Made by a program: the position numbers and the translations under genes | The notes under the pieces: generated by a model | Database searches by the model: none | What the model saw: the letters and a program-made list of their open reading frames with translations, nothing else | Told to the model about the DNA's origin: nothing | Shown here: positions 18,041-26,843 of the stretch, piece after piece | Layout of the letters: every line of letters starts with the position of its first letter | How positions within the stretch are numbered: the first letter of the stretch is position 1 | Origin: DATJFH01 sp035495815 | GTDB lineage: Bacteria > Acidobacteriota > Terriglobia > Bryobacterales > Bryobacteraceae | DNA: 43,957 nucleotides | Assembly: GCA_035495815.1 (NCBI GenBank) | Contig: DATJFH010000191.1 | Location: 1-43,957 of the forward strand | Direction: 5' to 3'

Positions 18041-19441
18041 CTACATGCGGCATTCCTGATGCACCGCCCGCACGGCTTTCTCCAGCCCGGCCCTCCGCAC
18101 GACTATCGAAATCGTCAGCTCGCTGGAACCCTGTGCGATGGCTATGATATTCACCTCTTCTCGAGAGATTGCCGTAAAGATGCGGCCGGCCAATCCCGGC
18201 GTGCCGCGCATGCCTTCGCCTACCACGGCGAGCAAGCCTACGTCGTCGTCCACCTCGATCGGACTCAGGTATCCGTGCGCCAGTTCCAGCGCCAGGGCGG
18301 TTTCGAGCCCCTGCAGCGCGGCCCGCAACTCCTCCGTGCGGACCAGGAAGCAGAAGCTCTGACGAAAGCTGGAGCTCGAAAGGGCCAGCACTTCGACGTT
18401 CGCCCGGGCCAGCGCCTCGAGCGCGCGTCCCATCACCTGCGCCCCCATCAGCGAAGCGCTCGACGGCTCCATCGAGATCAGCGCCACTTTCGCCGTTGAC
18501 GTGACCGCCCGCGCTCCGGAGGACGCGTCGATCGCGCTGACGATCTTCGTTCCGGGCTTCTCCACGGCGAAGCTGTTCTTGCTCCACACCGGAATCCGGC
18601 GGTCCGCCAGCGGCGCCAGCGTCCTGGGATGCAGCACCTTGGCGCCGTTGTACGCCAGCTCAGCCGCTTCGCTGTAGGTCACTTCGTTGAGGACCCGCGC
18701 TTCCGGCACCAGCCGCGGATCGGCCGACATGATGCCGTCCACGTCCGTCCAGATCCACAGCTCGGAAGCGTCCAGCGCAGCGGCCAGAATCGCCGCCGAG
18801 AAATCCGAGCCGCCGCGGCCGAGAGTGGTCGGACGTCCGTCCGCGGTCGCGCCGTTGAATCCCGTGACCACCGGCATCGCTCCACTTTCAAGCAGCGGAA
18901 GCAGCCGGCGGGCTGCCTTCTCCCGCGTCGCCTCCATCACCGGCGACGCATTGCCGTAAACCGCGTCGGTGACGATCGCCTCAGCCGCATTTAACGCCAC
19001 CGCCGGGACGCCTTCCGATTCCAGATACGCGGCCACCAGCAGCGCCGACAGCCTCTCGCCGACGGCCAGAGCTTCGTCCACCGAGCGCGGCGGCCGGTCG
19101 TTCAGCATGAGCATTCCGCCCGTGATGCGCCGGAAAATCGCCAGCAGATCGGCGATTCCCGCCAGGGCCGCCGGCTGGCGCTCCGGCGGCAGAAGCTGCC
19201 GGCATGTCTCCTGATGCCGCTCCTCGAGCGCCCGCAGGTTCGCTTCGAGTCCGGCGTTATCGCCGCCTTCGGCATGCCGCATCGAGTCGAGCAGCAGGTC
19301 GGTGATCTTCGACATCGCCGACACCACCACCAGCGTCGGCCGCTTTCGCTTCTGCTCCGCGCAGATCCGCGCCGCCGACCGCATCCGTTCGGCGGAGCCG
19401 ACACTGGTCCCCCCGAATTTCATCACCAGGAGATCGTCCAC
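18041..19441 (-). CDS. lysC: aspartate kinase
   Basis: The enzyme phosphorylates L-aspartate, the first step toward lysine, threonine, methionine and diaminopimelate. The 466-residue protein starts with the amino-acid kinase signature KFGGTSVG (residues 8-15), followed by VVSAMSKITD, the TLGRGGSDFSA nucleotide/aspartate site and WTDVDGIMSADPR. Two ACT domains lie in the last 150 residues (VALISMEPSSASLMGAQVMG; VGLLAVVGEGMRGTPGLAGR) and imply allosteric feedback. Length and layout fit monofunctional AK III-like enzymes. The start is a GTG at 19441, placed directly after the TGA of cmk (TGAGTG), so translation is probably coupled to that gene. Confidence 0.94.
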   Translation of the reverse strand: MDDLLVMKFGGTSVGSAERMRSAARICAEQKRKRPTLVVVSAMSKITDLLLDSMRHAEGGDNAGLEANLRALEERHQETCRQLLPPERQPAALAGIADLLAIFRRITGGMLMLNDRPPRSVDEALAVGERLSALLVAAYLESEGVPAVALNAAEAIVTDAVYGNASPVMEATREKAARRLLPLLESGAMPVVTGFNGATADGRPTTLGRGGSDFSAAILAAALDASELWIWTDVDGIMSADPRLVPEARVLNEVTYSEAAELAYNGAKVLHPRTLAPLADRRIPVWSKNSFAVEKPGTKIVSAIDASSGARAVTSTAKVALISMEPSSASLMGAQVMGRALEALARANVEVLALSSSSFRQSFCFLVRTEELRAALQGLETALALELAHGYLSPIEVDDDVGLLAVVGEGMRGTPGLAGRIFTAISREEVNIIAIAQGSSELTISIVVRRAGLEKAVRAVHQECRM

Positions 19442-20119
<678 letters not shown>

Positions 20120-20133
20120 GGAACTCCATTAGA

Positions 20134-20161
20134 GGAAAGTCGGAAGTCAAAGTCAAAAGTG
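20134..20161. repeat. short degenerate tandem repeat, AAGTC units
   Basis: Four imperfect copies of (g/a)AAGTC/g stand in a row here (aaagtc, gaagtc, aaagtc, aaaagtg). A similar stretch occurs at 28370-28386. Both lie just upstream of minus-strand genes (cmk; the second sulfatase). Function unknown. Confidence 0.45.
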
Positions 20162-20216
20162 CGGCTGCCTGCCGGGGCGGCCCGGGGCGAGTAATACCGG
20201 AGCTCCCGCCGCCGCG

Positions 20217-21311
20217 TCAACCTTCCTGATTCACCAGCTGGATGAGCGCGTTGATATATCCGAAAGCGTAGGCGAAAGCCTGCCGGCCGCCGGTGTCGCC
20301 CTCGATCTTGGGAACGTGATCCGGCATCAGCATGCCGTCATAGCCGACTTCTTTGTACACCCGGATCATCTTGATGAAGTTCACGTCACCGTCGTCCGGG
20401 AACGTCTCCTGGAATTTCAGGAAGCGGCCTTTGATGTTCCGGAAATGCACATTGAAGATCTTCTTGCGGGTTCCGAAATAGCGGACTACATCCGGCAGCT
20501 CCTTGTCCGGGTCCTTCAGCATTTCGGAAACCGTGCCCTGGCAGAAGTTCAGGCCGTGATAAGGGCTGGGGTTTATGGAGATGAACCGCTTCAGCCCGTC
20601 CACGTGGCCCAGCACCCGGATCACGCCGCGATAGCCCTTGTCGAGCGGCATTCCCGGATCGTGCGGATGGCAGGCGATCCGCACCTTGTACTCTTCGGCC
20701 ACGGGAACCACGCGCTTGAGGAAGTACGTAATCCGCTCCCACATCATCTCCGCGGTCATCTTGCCCGCCTCCGTCAGCGGCGGATCCTGCTTGGCCAGGT
20801 CGTAGTCGAATGTGCTGTACCGCGTGGCCGCTCCGCGGCCCTTGGTCGGTTCGCTGCGAACCACGCCCAGGATCGTCATGTTGTACTTCACCGCGGGAAT
20901 GCCCGCTTTGGCGCAGTTGCGGATCATCTGGCAAATGTTGTCGATGTCCTGGTCGCGGGTCGGCCCCGCCAGCATGATGCTGGGCGTCTCGGACTTCGTA
21001 ATGTAGCTCGAGCTGAGGGGCAGCGGAACCATGTCCAGCTTGATCCCGTGCGATTCCACGCGCTCGCGAAGCTTCGTCAATCCCTCCACCGACCATTTTT
21101 CGTCCAGCTTCGACGAGATCACGCTGCTGCAGATGTTCTTCACGTTGAACGCGGAGATCACTTTGAGAATTTCGTCGGTCGAGCCGTGCTGGGTGCCGAC
21201 TTTCATTAGAACTTTCTTTCCGCCCGATTTGTCCGGCGCGGGAGCCGCGCCTCCCGTTGTTGCGGCAACAGCGCCGGCCGTTGTGGTTTGCAGGAATGTT
21301 CTACGGTGCAT
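20217..21311 (-). CDS. Tat-exported mannonate-dehydratase-like (UxuA family) TIM-barrel protein
   Basis: The 364-residue protein begins with a twin-arginine-type signal (MHRRTFLQTTTAGAVAATTGG) and continues as a TIM-barrel isomerase/dehydratase. Blocks resembling UxuA are IRNCAKAGIPAVKYNMT, the metal-site strand RIACHPHDPGMPL, a GLNFCQGTVSEML segment and IFNVHFRNIKG. UxuA converts D-mannonate to 2-keto-3-deoxygluconate in glucuronate catabolism, but the cytoplasmic enzyme has no export signal, so the true activity here may differ. A sugar-phosphate-isomerase/epimerase function is the main alternative. I chose ATG 21311 because GGAGG lies 5 nt upstream and it begins the RR signal; the frame is open to 21503 without coding character. 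Confidence 0.75.
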   Translation of the reverse strand: MHRRTFLQTTTAGAVAATTGGAAPAPDKSGGKKVLMKVGTQHGSTDEILKVISAFNVKNICSSVISSKLDEKWSVEGLTKLRERVESHGIKLDMVPLPLSSSYITKSETPSIMLAGPTRDQDIDNICQMIRNCAKAGIPAVKYNMTILGVVRSEPTKGRGAATRYSTFDYDLAKQDPPLTEAGKMTAEMMWERITYFLKRVVPVAEEYKVRIACHPHDPGMPLDKGYRGVIRVLGHVDGLKRFISINPSPYHGLNFCQGTVSEMLKDPDKELPDVVRYFGTRKKIFNVHFRNIKGRFLKFQETFPDDGDVNFIKMIRVYKEVGYDGMLMPDHVPKIEGDTGGRQAFAYAFGYINALIQLVNQEG

Positions 21312-21506
21312 CGTTTCCTCCCGGGAAAAACGCATCTTGTCACGATCCGGGACCGGGGTCAAGTTGGAATGGCAATTGCAGCATTGTTCAACGGAGACCG
21401 GAAGAACGAAAAAGACGTGTATTACCCGAACGGCAAGAATTACCAGCCGGGCAAAACGGAAAGATTTTCGGACGACCGGATTCCGGACCAGGGGGAAATA
21501 CAATCT

Positions 21507-22223
21507 ATGAAAGCAAGTTACGTGATAACCGCCTGCAGCTTTTTACTGGCATCGTCTGCCTTCGCTCAGGGGCCGCTGAACGATCGTGTGGAAGTGAACC
21601 TGCCATATTCGATTACCGTAAACGGCGCCGTGCTGCCGCCGGGCGACTATGTGATCCGGCAGCACGAGAGTACCGCCGGTGGCAGCCGCATTCTGCACTT
21701 TTTCAATGACGGGGGCATGAAGCTGGAAACCACGGCGATGGCTATTCCGGCGCTCGACAATCGTACCCCGCGAAAGACCGAGTTGGTGCTCGAGCATCTC
21801 GGGTCGGATTACTACTTGAACAAAATCTGGGTGCAGGGAAAAGACTACGGATATGAGTTCCCCATCCCGGAAAACATAAGGAGGCGTGAGCTCGAAAGAA
21901 ACGCGCCGGTCGCGGTGGTCGGCCAGTATAAAACGGAGGAGCGGGTGGAAACGGCACAAGCCGCTCCACCTCCGGCCGCGCCCCCCGCTCCGGCTCCGGA
22001 ACCGGAGCGTCCAGCTCCTGTCGCTACCCAGCCTGCTCCGGAACCGGCGCCTGCTCCTGCCGTGACGCCCGCTGAACCGGCGCCCGCGCCGGCGCCCGAA
22101 CCAGCCCGTGTCCAGGCAGATCAGAAGATGCCGGCCACTGCCGGAAACTGGCTCAACCTGATGATCGGCGGCAGCTTGCTGGCGCTGTCGGGTTTGGCGC
22201 TGCGACGCTTTCAGCGTTCGTAG
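21507..22223 (+). CDS. exported protein with sortase sorting signal (MPATAG), sortase substrate candidate
   Basis: The 238-residue protein has three parts. Residues 1-20 are a Sec signal ending A-F-A|Q. Residues 21-140 form a compact beta-rich domain (VEVNLPYSITVNGAVLPPGDYVI ... YYLNKIWVQGKDYGYEFPIP, each block shorter in the protein than a full domain) of a type common in Acidobacteriota but without known function. Residues 150-205 are a Pro/Ala/Glu-rich spacer. The C-terminus is a sorting signal: MPATAG (208-213), a hydrophobic helix (NLMIGGSLLALSGLAL) and a basic tail (RRFQRS). This tripartite end is the hallmark of sortase substrates. The sortase gene follows 42 bp downstream across a perfect hairpin. 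I chose ATG 21507 because it gives the signal peptide; earlier in-frame ATGs would add non-coding-like sequence overlapping the divergent gene. Confidence 0.85.
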   Translation: MKASYVITACSFLLASSAFAQGPLNDRVEVNLPYSITVNGAVLPPGDYVIRQHESTAGGSRILHFFNDGGMKLETTAMAIPALDNRTPRKTELVLEHLGSDYYLNKIWVQGKDYGYEFPIPENIRRRELERNAPVAVVGQYKTEERVETAQAAPPPAAPPAPAPEPERPAPVATQPAPEPAPAPAVTPAEPAPAPAPEPARVQADQKMPATAGNWLNLMIGGSLLALSGLALRRFQRS

Positions 22224-22229
22224 ACCGCT

Positions 22230-22255
22230 CAGGGGCAGGCGCGCGCCTGCCCCTG
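22230..22255 (+). terminator. perfect GC-rich hairpin between sortase substrate and sortase genes
   Basis: The left arm CAGGGGCAGGC and right arm GCCTGCCCCTG are exact inverted repeats of 11 bp around a GCGC centre; the 26 bp are fully palindromic. It begins 7 bp after the substrate stop, and a T-rich but interrupted tract (CTTCATTGTT) follows, running into the sortase ATG at 22266. It could be an intrinsic terminator or an attenuator that lowers sortase expression relative to the substrate. The weak T-tract leaves full termination uncertain. Confidence 0.65.
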
Positions 22256-22265
22256 CTTCATTGTT

Positions 22266-22850
22266 ATGATTCGCGCCCTTTCTTTCATCCTCATACTCGC
22301 CGGGTTGACGATAGCAGGCACTGGAGTCTACTCCATCTGGACCTCCCGCGAAGCAGCACGAGTGGCCGAGGAGCAATGGAATCGGGACCTGGAACGGCGC
22401 CGGCCGGCTCCTCCGAAAGCGCAGCTTCAACTTGCTCGCGGGTCGAATATAGCCCGGTTGTCCATAGACCGGCTCGGCAGCCACTGGATCGTGGTTGAAG
22501 GCGCCGGTGAAGCCGAATTGAAGCTGGGACCCGGACACCTGGTCGACTCCGCGCTGCCGGGCGCCCGCGGGAACTGCGTCATCGCGGGCCATCGCGATAC
22601 ACAGTTCCGCATTTTGCGCAAAGTGGAAATCGGCGAGGAGATCTCCGTGGAGCGAAATGGCCGCCGCTATCTCTACCGCGTGACCGAGCGCCGCGTCGTC
22701 TCGCCGGACGATACACGCTCGCTCGATCCCACCGTCTCGCCCACCCTGACGCTGGTTACCTGTTATCCCTTCTATTACGTCGGGCCGGCCCCCAAACGCT
22801 TTGTGGTCCGCGCCGACCTGGTTCGTTCCGACGCCGGTCCGGCGAGTTGA
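22266..22850 (+). CDS. sortase (class D-like transpeptidase)
   Basis: The 194-residue protein has an N-terminal membrane anchor (residues 4-24), a charged linker and a sortase beta-barrel. The catalytic triad is readable: His109 in VIAGHRDTQF, Cys166 in LTLVTCYPFYY and Arg178 in PAPKRFVV. Sortases cut LPXTG-like signals and join the substrate to an amine acceptor, or, in some Gram-negative bacteria, release or process it. The only candidate substrate in the window is the preceding gene, with MPATAG. The AGHRDT and TLVTCYPF blocks and the small size fit class D/E-type enzymes. The translation start lies directly after the hairpin at 22230-22255, so expression may depend on read-through or on an unseen promoter. 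Confidence 0.9.
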   Translation: MIRALSFILILAGLTIAGTGVYSIWTSREAARVAEEQWNRDLERRRPAPPKAQLQLARGSNIARLSIDRLGSHWIVVEGAGEAELKLGPGHLVDSALPGARGNCVIAGHRDTQFRILRKVEIGEEISVERNGRRYLYRVTERRVVSPDDTRSLDPTVSPTLTLVTCYPFYYVGPAPKRFVVRADLVRSDAGPAS

Positions 22851-22881
22851 CCCAGTCTGCGACAATGGTCCTTCGGCGCCC

Positions 22882-23517
22882 ATGGCGAAACGCGGGATCT
22901 TCATTACTTTCGAGGGGATGGACGGTTGTGGCAAGACCACGCAGATGCGGCAGCTTGCCCGGCGTCTGCGCGACGCCGGCAGGGAAGTGGTCGAAACCGT
23001 GGAGCCCGGGGGGACCGCAATCGGATCGCAGATTCGCGCCATACTCCTGGATTCGGCCAACCGCGAGCTGGCTTCGGCCACGGAAGTGCTCCTGTATTTC
23101 GCCGCCCGCGCGCAGAACGTCGAGCAAGTGATTCGGCCCGCCCTCGCCGAGCGGAAGATCGTCCTCTCGGACCGGTTCACCGATTCCTCGCTGGCTTACC
23201 AGGGCTGTGGACGCGGTTTGGGCGCCGATACCGTCCTGGATCTGCACAGGATCGCCTGCGGTGGACTGCGCCCGGATTTGACGCTGCTGATCGAGATCGA
23301 CCTTGACACCAGCCTCGCCCGCGCCAGGGCCCGCAACCGTCAGGGGAACCGCACGGACAGAATGGAGGAGCAGGAAGCGGCGTTTTACAATCGCGTCCGC
23401 GACGCCTACTCCGCCCTGGCCAAGGCCGAGCCGGAACGCTTTCGGGTCATCGATGGACGCGCCGGTATCGGGCAGGTGACCGAGGAAGTCTGGAAAGCAG
23501 TCGCCCCCCATGTTTGA
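22882..23517 (+). CDS. tmk: thymidylate kinase
   Basis: The 211-residue enzyme phosphorylates dTMP to dTDP. The P-loop region is FEGMDGCGKTTQ (residues 9-20), followed by the dTMP-binding E-P-GGT segment, the DRFTDSSLAYQG motif and a lid with ARARNRQGNRTDRMEEQ. I chose ATG 22882 (MAKRGIFITFEG), because it starts at the first beta strand; the frame is open further upstream into the end of the sortase gene. It overlaps holB by 8 bp, which fits the common tmk-holB arrangement. Confidence 0.95.
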   Translation: MAKRGIFITFEGMDGCGKTTQMRQLARRLRDAGREVVETVEPGGTAIGSQIRAILLDSANRELASATEVLLYFAARAQNVEQVIRPALAERKIVLSDRFTDSSLAYQGCGRGLGADTVLDLHRIACGGLRPDLTLLIEIDLDTSLARARARNRQGNRTDRMEEQEAAFYNRVRDAYSALAKAEPERFRVIDGRAGIGQVTEEVWKAVAPHV

Positions 23518-24553
23518 GAACTTTTGGGGCAACGCCGAAGTGACCGGGGCGCTCGAGCGGATGATCGAGCAGGACCGGATTCCTCAGACCCTGCTGTTCG
23601 CCGGCCCGGAAGGCATTGGCAAAGCTACTCTGGCCAGGCGCTTTGCCGCCCGGCTGCTGGGCGGGGCCGAAAAAATCGAGCATGACGATCTCAGTCTTCC
23701 GCACAACGTCTCCATCGTCGCCGGAAGAGAAAAGTGGCCCGCGGAAAAGCGTAACGACGATCCGCTCCTGTTTTCCTCGCATCCGGATTTCGTCACCTTT
23801 CCGCCGGATGGCCCGCTGCGCCAGCTTTCCATACCGCAGATGCGGCAATTGAAGGCCGGCGCCCAGTACAAGCCCTCCAAAGGCGACCGCCGCGTGTTCC
23901 TCATCGACCACGTGGACCGCGCCGGAGACCAGGCCGCCAACTCCCTGCTCAAGACGCTCGAAGAGCCGCCCGGCCACCTCATCCTCGTGCTGACGGCTGA
24001 AAACGCCTACGACCTCCTGCCTACCATCCGCTCGCGCGTAGCGCCGTTTCAGCTTGCTCCGCTGCACGAGGACGAGATGCGCTCGTTCGCCCGGGCGCGC
24101 GGTTTCGACCAGCCGGACCGGCGTATCGCGCTTTCCGGTGGAAGTCCGGGCGTGGCGCTTTCGTTGGACTTGGAACAGTACGACCGGAGGCGGGCGGCCA
24201 TGTTCGCCCTGCTGCAGGTGGCCGCCGGCGCCGCTCCCTTCGGCGAGTGGATGAAACACTCCGAAGCGATCGCCCGGGCACGGAGTGAAAAGCTCGAGCT
24301 GTATCTGAAGGTCCTTTACCTGCTGATCCGTGACCTGATGATTCTGCGCGAAGGCGGCTCGGACCTTCGTAATGCCGACCTCCGGCCGCAGCTCGAGCCG
24401 CTGGCCCGCAAGGTATCGTTCCGTTGGATCGGCGCCGCCGTCCGGAGGACGGACGAGCTCGTCGAGCTGCTGCGGCGGAACATCCAGAAGACGATTGCGC
24501 TGGACGCCATGATCCTCGACCTTCGCCAGCTCGATTCTCCCCCGCCCCGCTGA
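23510..24553 (+). CDS. holB: DNA polymerase III delta' subunit
   Basis: The 347-residue AAA+ clamp-loader subunit begins FENFWGNAEVTGALERMI, with a P-loop-like GPEGIGKAT (32-40), a Walker-B-like strand VFLIDHVDRAG and the sensor block QAANSLLKTLEEPP. This last block is strongly conserved in delta'. The C-terminal collar domain is divergent. The cysteine zinc module found in many bacterial delta' and gamma/tau proteins is not visible: the region between Walker A and B contains no cysteines. It overlaps tmk by 8 bp and is followed 11 bp later by the photolyase, so DNA replication and repair genes share this unit. Confidence 0.9.
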   Translation: MFENFWGNAEVTGALERMIEQDRIPQTLLFAGPEGIGKATLARRFAARLLGGAEKIEHDDLSLPHNVSIVAGREKWPAEKRNDDPLLFSSHPDFVTFPPDGPLRQLSIPQMRQLKAGAQYKPSKGDRRVFLIDHVDRAGDQAANSLLKTLEEPPGHLILVLTAENAYDLLPTIRSRVAPFQLAPLHEDEMRSFARARGFDQPDRRIALSGGSPGVALSLDLEQYDRRRAAMFALLQVAAGAAPFGEWMKHSEAIARARSEKLELYLKVLYLLIRDLMILREGGSDLRNADLRPQLEPLARKVSFRWIGAAVRRTDELVELLRRNIQKTIALDAMILDLRQLDSPPPR

Positions 24554-24564
24554 CGCCGGTATCG

Positions 24565-25908
24565 ATGCGGGACCGCGTCCGAAGCCTGAACACCGCGCCG
24601 CCGGGAGCCGGTGGGAAATATGTCCTCTACTGGTCGCAGATGAACCGCCGGGCCGACGGCAATCACGCCCTCGCGTACGCCGTCGAGCGGGCGAACGAAC
24701 TGGAACTGCCCGTGCTCTTCTACGAAGGGCTGACGTGTTCGTATCCCCATGCGAATGACCGGCACCACACCTTCATTCTGGAAGGCGTCCCGGAAACGGA
24801 ACGCAGGCTGAAGCCGCTCGGAATCGGCTACATCTTCTATCTGAGAAGGCGGAACAGCGATCCCGACGACGTCTTGTACCGGCTGGCGGCCGATGCCGCG
24901 ATGGTGGTGACCGATGATTTTCCGGTATTCATTACTCCGGGGTATAACTCGAGCGTCGCCGCGAAAATCGGAGCGCCGTATCATGCGGTCGATTCCAGTT
25001 GCGTCGTGCCGATGAATTGCTTTCAGAAAAAGGAATACGCCGCCTACACCCTCCGCCCGAAAATCCATCGTCTGCTGCCGCGGTATTTGCGGCCGGTCGA
25101 ACAGCCCGTCGTGCGGCGGCGCTATCGCCGGCCCGCGCCCGGCTTCCACACCCGCGTAACCCCGACGAACGTGGCTGAGCTGGTCGCCTCCTGCGACATC
25201 GATCACTCGGTGGCGCCCTCGGCCGGGTTCCGCGGCGGGCGGGTCGAAGCGGAGCGCCGGCTGAAGCTCTTTCTGCGGGATCGTGTGGGCCGCTATGCCG
25301 AACAAGCCAACCAGCCGGGCGCCCATGCCACTTCCGAGCTGAGCCCCTATCTGCATTTTGGCTGTATCTCGTCGCTCGAGATCGCGCTCGCGGTGGGCGA
25401 TCGCTCGCCGGAATTCCTCGAGCAGCTGATCGTCCGGCGCGAGCTGGCGTTCAATCACGCCCGCTTTTCGAAACATCCGGATTCGCTCGAGAATGTTCCG
25501 GATTGGGCGAAGCTCACCATGCGCGATCATCGCCGCGACCGCCGTGAGATAACCTACACGCGGGAACAGTTCGCCCGCGCCGAAACACAGGATGCCCTTT
25601 GGAACGCCGCGCAGAAAGAGATGCTGCGGGACGGCAAAATTCACGGTTATTATCGGATGTACTGGGGTAAGAAGGTGATCGAATGGTCGCGAACCTACCG
25701 GGAGGCGCTCGATACCCTGCTCTATATCCACAACCGCTGGGCGCTCGACGGGCGCGATCCCAACACCTGCGCCAACATCCTGTGGCTGTTCGGCCTGCAT
25801 GACCGGGCCTGGAGCGAGCGGCCGGTTTTTGGCAAGATGCGTTACATGTCCCTCGAAGGGATGCGCCGCAAGACAGAGGTGGACGCCTACGTCCGGGAGA
25901 TGACATGA
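24565..25908 (+). CDS. phr: class II CPD photolyase
   Basis: The 447-residue flavoprotein repairs cyclobutane pyrimidine dimers with light. Class II signatures are clear: VLYWSQMNRRADGNHAL near the N-terminus, LIVRRELAFNHARFS, the HGYYRMYWGKKVIEWS FAD-site block, and NRWALDGRDPNTCANILW followed by FGLHDRAWSERPVFGK. The antenna domain occupies about the first 180 residues. I chose ATG 24565 (MRDRVRSLN); the frame is open into holB, but class II proteins are about 440-460 residues long. Its stop overlaps the next start (ATGA, 25905-25908). Confidence 0.95.
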   Translation: MRDRVRSLNTAPPGAGGKYVLYWSQMNRRADGNHALAYAVERANELELPVLFYEGLTCSYPHANDRHHTFILEGVPETERRLKPLGIGYIFYLRRRNSDPDDVLYRLAADAAMVVTDDFPVFITPGYNSSVAAKIGAPYHAVDSSCVVPMNCFQKKEYAAYTLRPKIHRLLPRYLRPVEQPVVRRRYRRPAPGFHTRVTPTNVAELVASCDIDHSVAPSAGFRGGRVEAERRLKLFLRDRVGRYAEQANQPGAHATSELSPYLHFGCISSLEIALAVGDRSPEFLEQLIVRRELAFNHARFSKHPDSLENVPDWAKLTMRDHRRDRREITYTREQFARAETQDALWNAAQKEMLRDGKIHGYYRMYWGKKVIEWSRTYREALDTLLYIHNRWALDGRDPNTCANILWLFGLHDRAWSERPVFGKMRYMSLEGMRRKTEVDAYVREMT

Positions 25909-26804
25909 ATATCACGATTACGGGCGCGACCGGCTTCGTCGGCCGCCGGCTCATCGCGCGGCTGGGCGAGGAGCCGCATCAACTGCACGTCCTCGCCCGC
26001 AGCACCGCCGTCAGGTTCGGCGATACGGCCGTATGGATCTCCCGCTGGGATCCGGAAAAGGAGGATCCGCCCGAGGAGAGCCTGATCAACGCGGACGCCG
26101 TCGTGCACCTGGCGGGCGAGCCGGTCGCGCAGCGCTGGACTCCCGAGGCGAAGAAGCGCATTCTCGACAGCCGCGTGCAGGGGACGCGGCGCCTGGTGAA
26201 TGCGCTCTCCACGCGATCGAAGCGGCCGGCGGCGCTGATATGCTCTTCCGCGGTCGGCATCTACGGCTCGCGCGGCGGCGAGGTCCTCACCGAGTCCTCC
26301 GCGCCCGGTTCGGGGTTTCTGGCGGACGTCTGCAAGGAATGGGAAGAGCAGGCCCGGCTGGCCGAATCGTTGGGTATTCGGGTGGCGCGCATCCGGACAG
26401 GCATCGTCCTGGGGAAGGGCGGCGGCGCTCTGCGGAAGATGCTGCCTCCGTTCAAGGCTTTCCTCGGCGGCAGGATCGGCTCCGGAGATCAGTGGATGTC
26501 CTGGATCCACATCGATGACCTGGTGGGAATCATCTCCCATGCGCTGCGGAATCCGATCAGCGGCGCCTTCAACGGAACGGCTCCGAACCCGGTCACCAAT
26601 GCCGAGTTCACCCGACAGCTGGCCTCCGTGCTGGGCCGTCCGGCGGTATTCCCTGTGCCGGGGTTCGCGCTGAAGGCGCTGTTCGGGGAGATGGCGGAGA
26701 TGCTTCTCGGCGGCCAGAAGGCGCTGCCGCGAGCTGCCGAGGCGGCCGGATACAAGTTCCGTTATCGCGATCTGGAGCCGGCGCTCGCCGACATTTTGAA
26801 GTGA
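25905..26804 (+). CDS. TIGR01777-family NAD(P)-dependent epimerase
   Basis: The 299-residue Rossmann protein starts with the nucleotide-binding motif ITGATGFVGRRL (residues 4-15). It then shows VVHLAGEPVAQRWTPEAKKRI, the SSAVGIYGSRG catalytic-region block (Tyr in place) and, at the end, the DUF1731 domain (PVTNAEFTRQLASVLGRPAVF ... EAAGYKFRYRDLEPALADIL). This is the family of E. coli YfcH and plant SulA-like proteins, of uncertain substrate. Its ATG overlaps the phr stop by 4 bp, so it is probably cotranscribed and coupled with the photolyase. Confidence 0.93.
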   Translation: MNITITGATGFVGRRLIARLGEEPHQLHVLARSTAVRFGDTAVWISRWDPEKEDPPEESLINADAVVHLAGEPVAQRWTPEAKKRILDSRVQGTRRLVNALSTRSKRPAALICSSAVGIYGSRGGEVLTESSAPGSGFLADVCKEWEEQARLAESLGIRVARIRTGIVLGKGGGALRKMLPPFKAFLGGRIGSGDQWMSWIHIDDLVGIISHALRNPISGAFNGTAPNPVTNAEFTRQLASVLGRPAVFPVPGFALKALFGEMAEMLLGGQKALPRAAEAAGYKFRYRDLEPALADILK

Positions 26805-26843
26805 CGTATTTTTCCAAACGGCACGTGACCTGAGCCCGGCGCG

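Noticed and set aside
20134..20161. Short tandem repeats considered as a CRISPR array
   Set aside because: Units are 6-7 bp with no spacers, far from CRISPR dimensions, and no cas genes are in the window.
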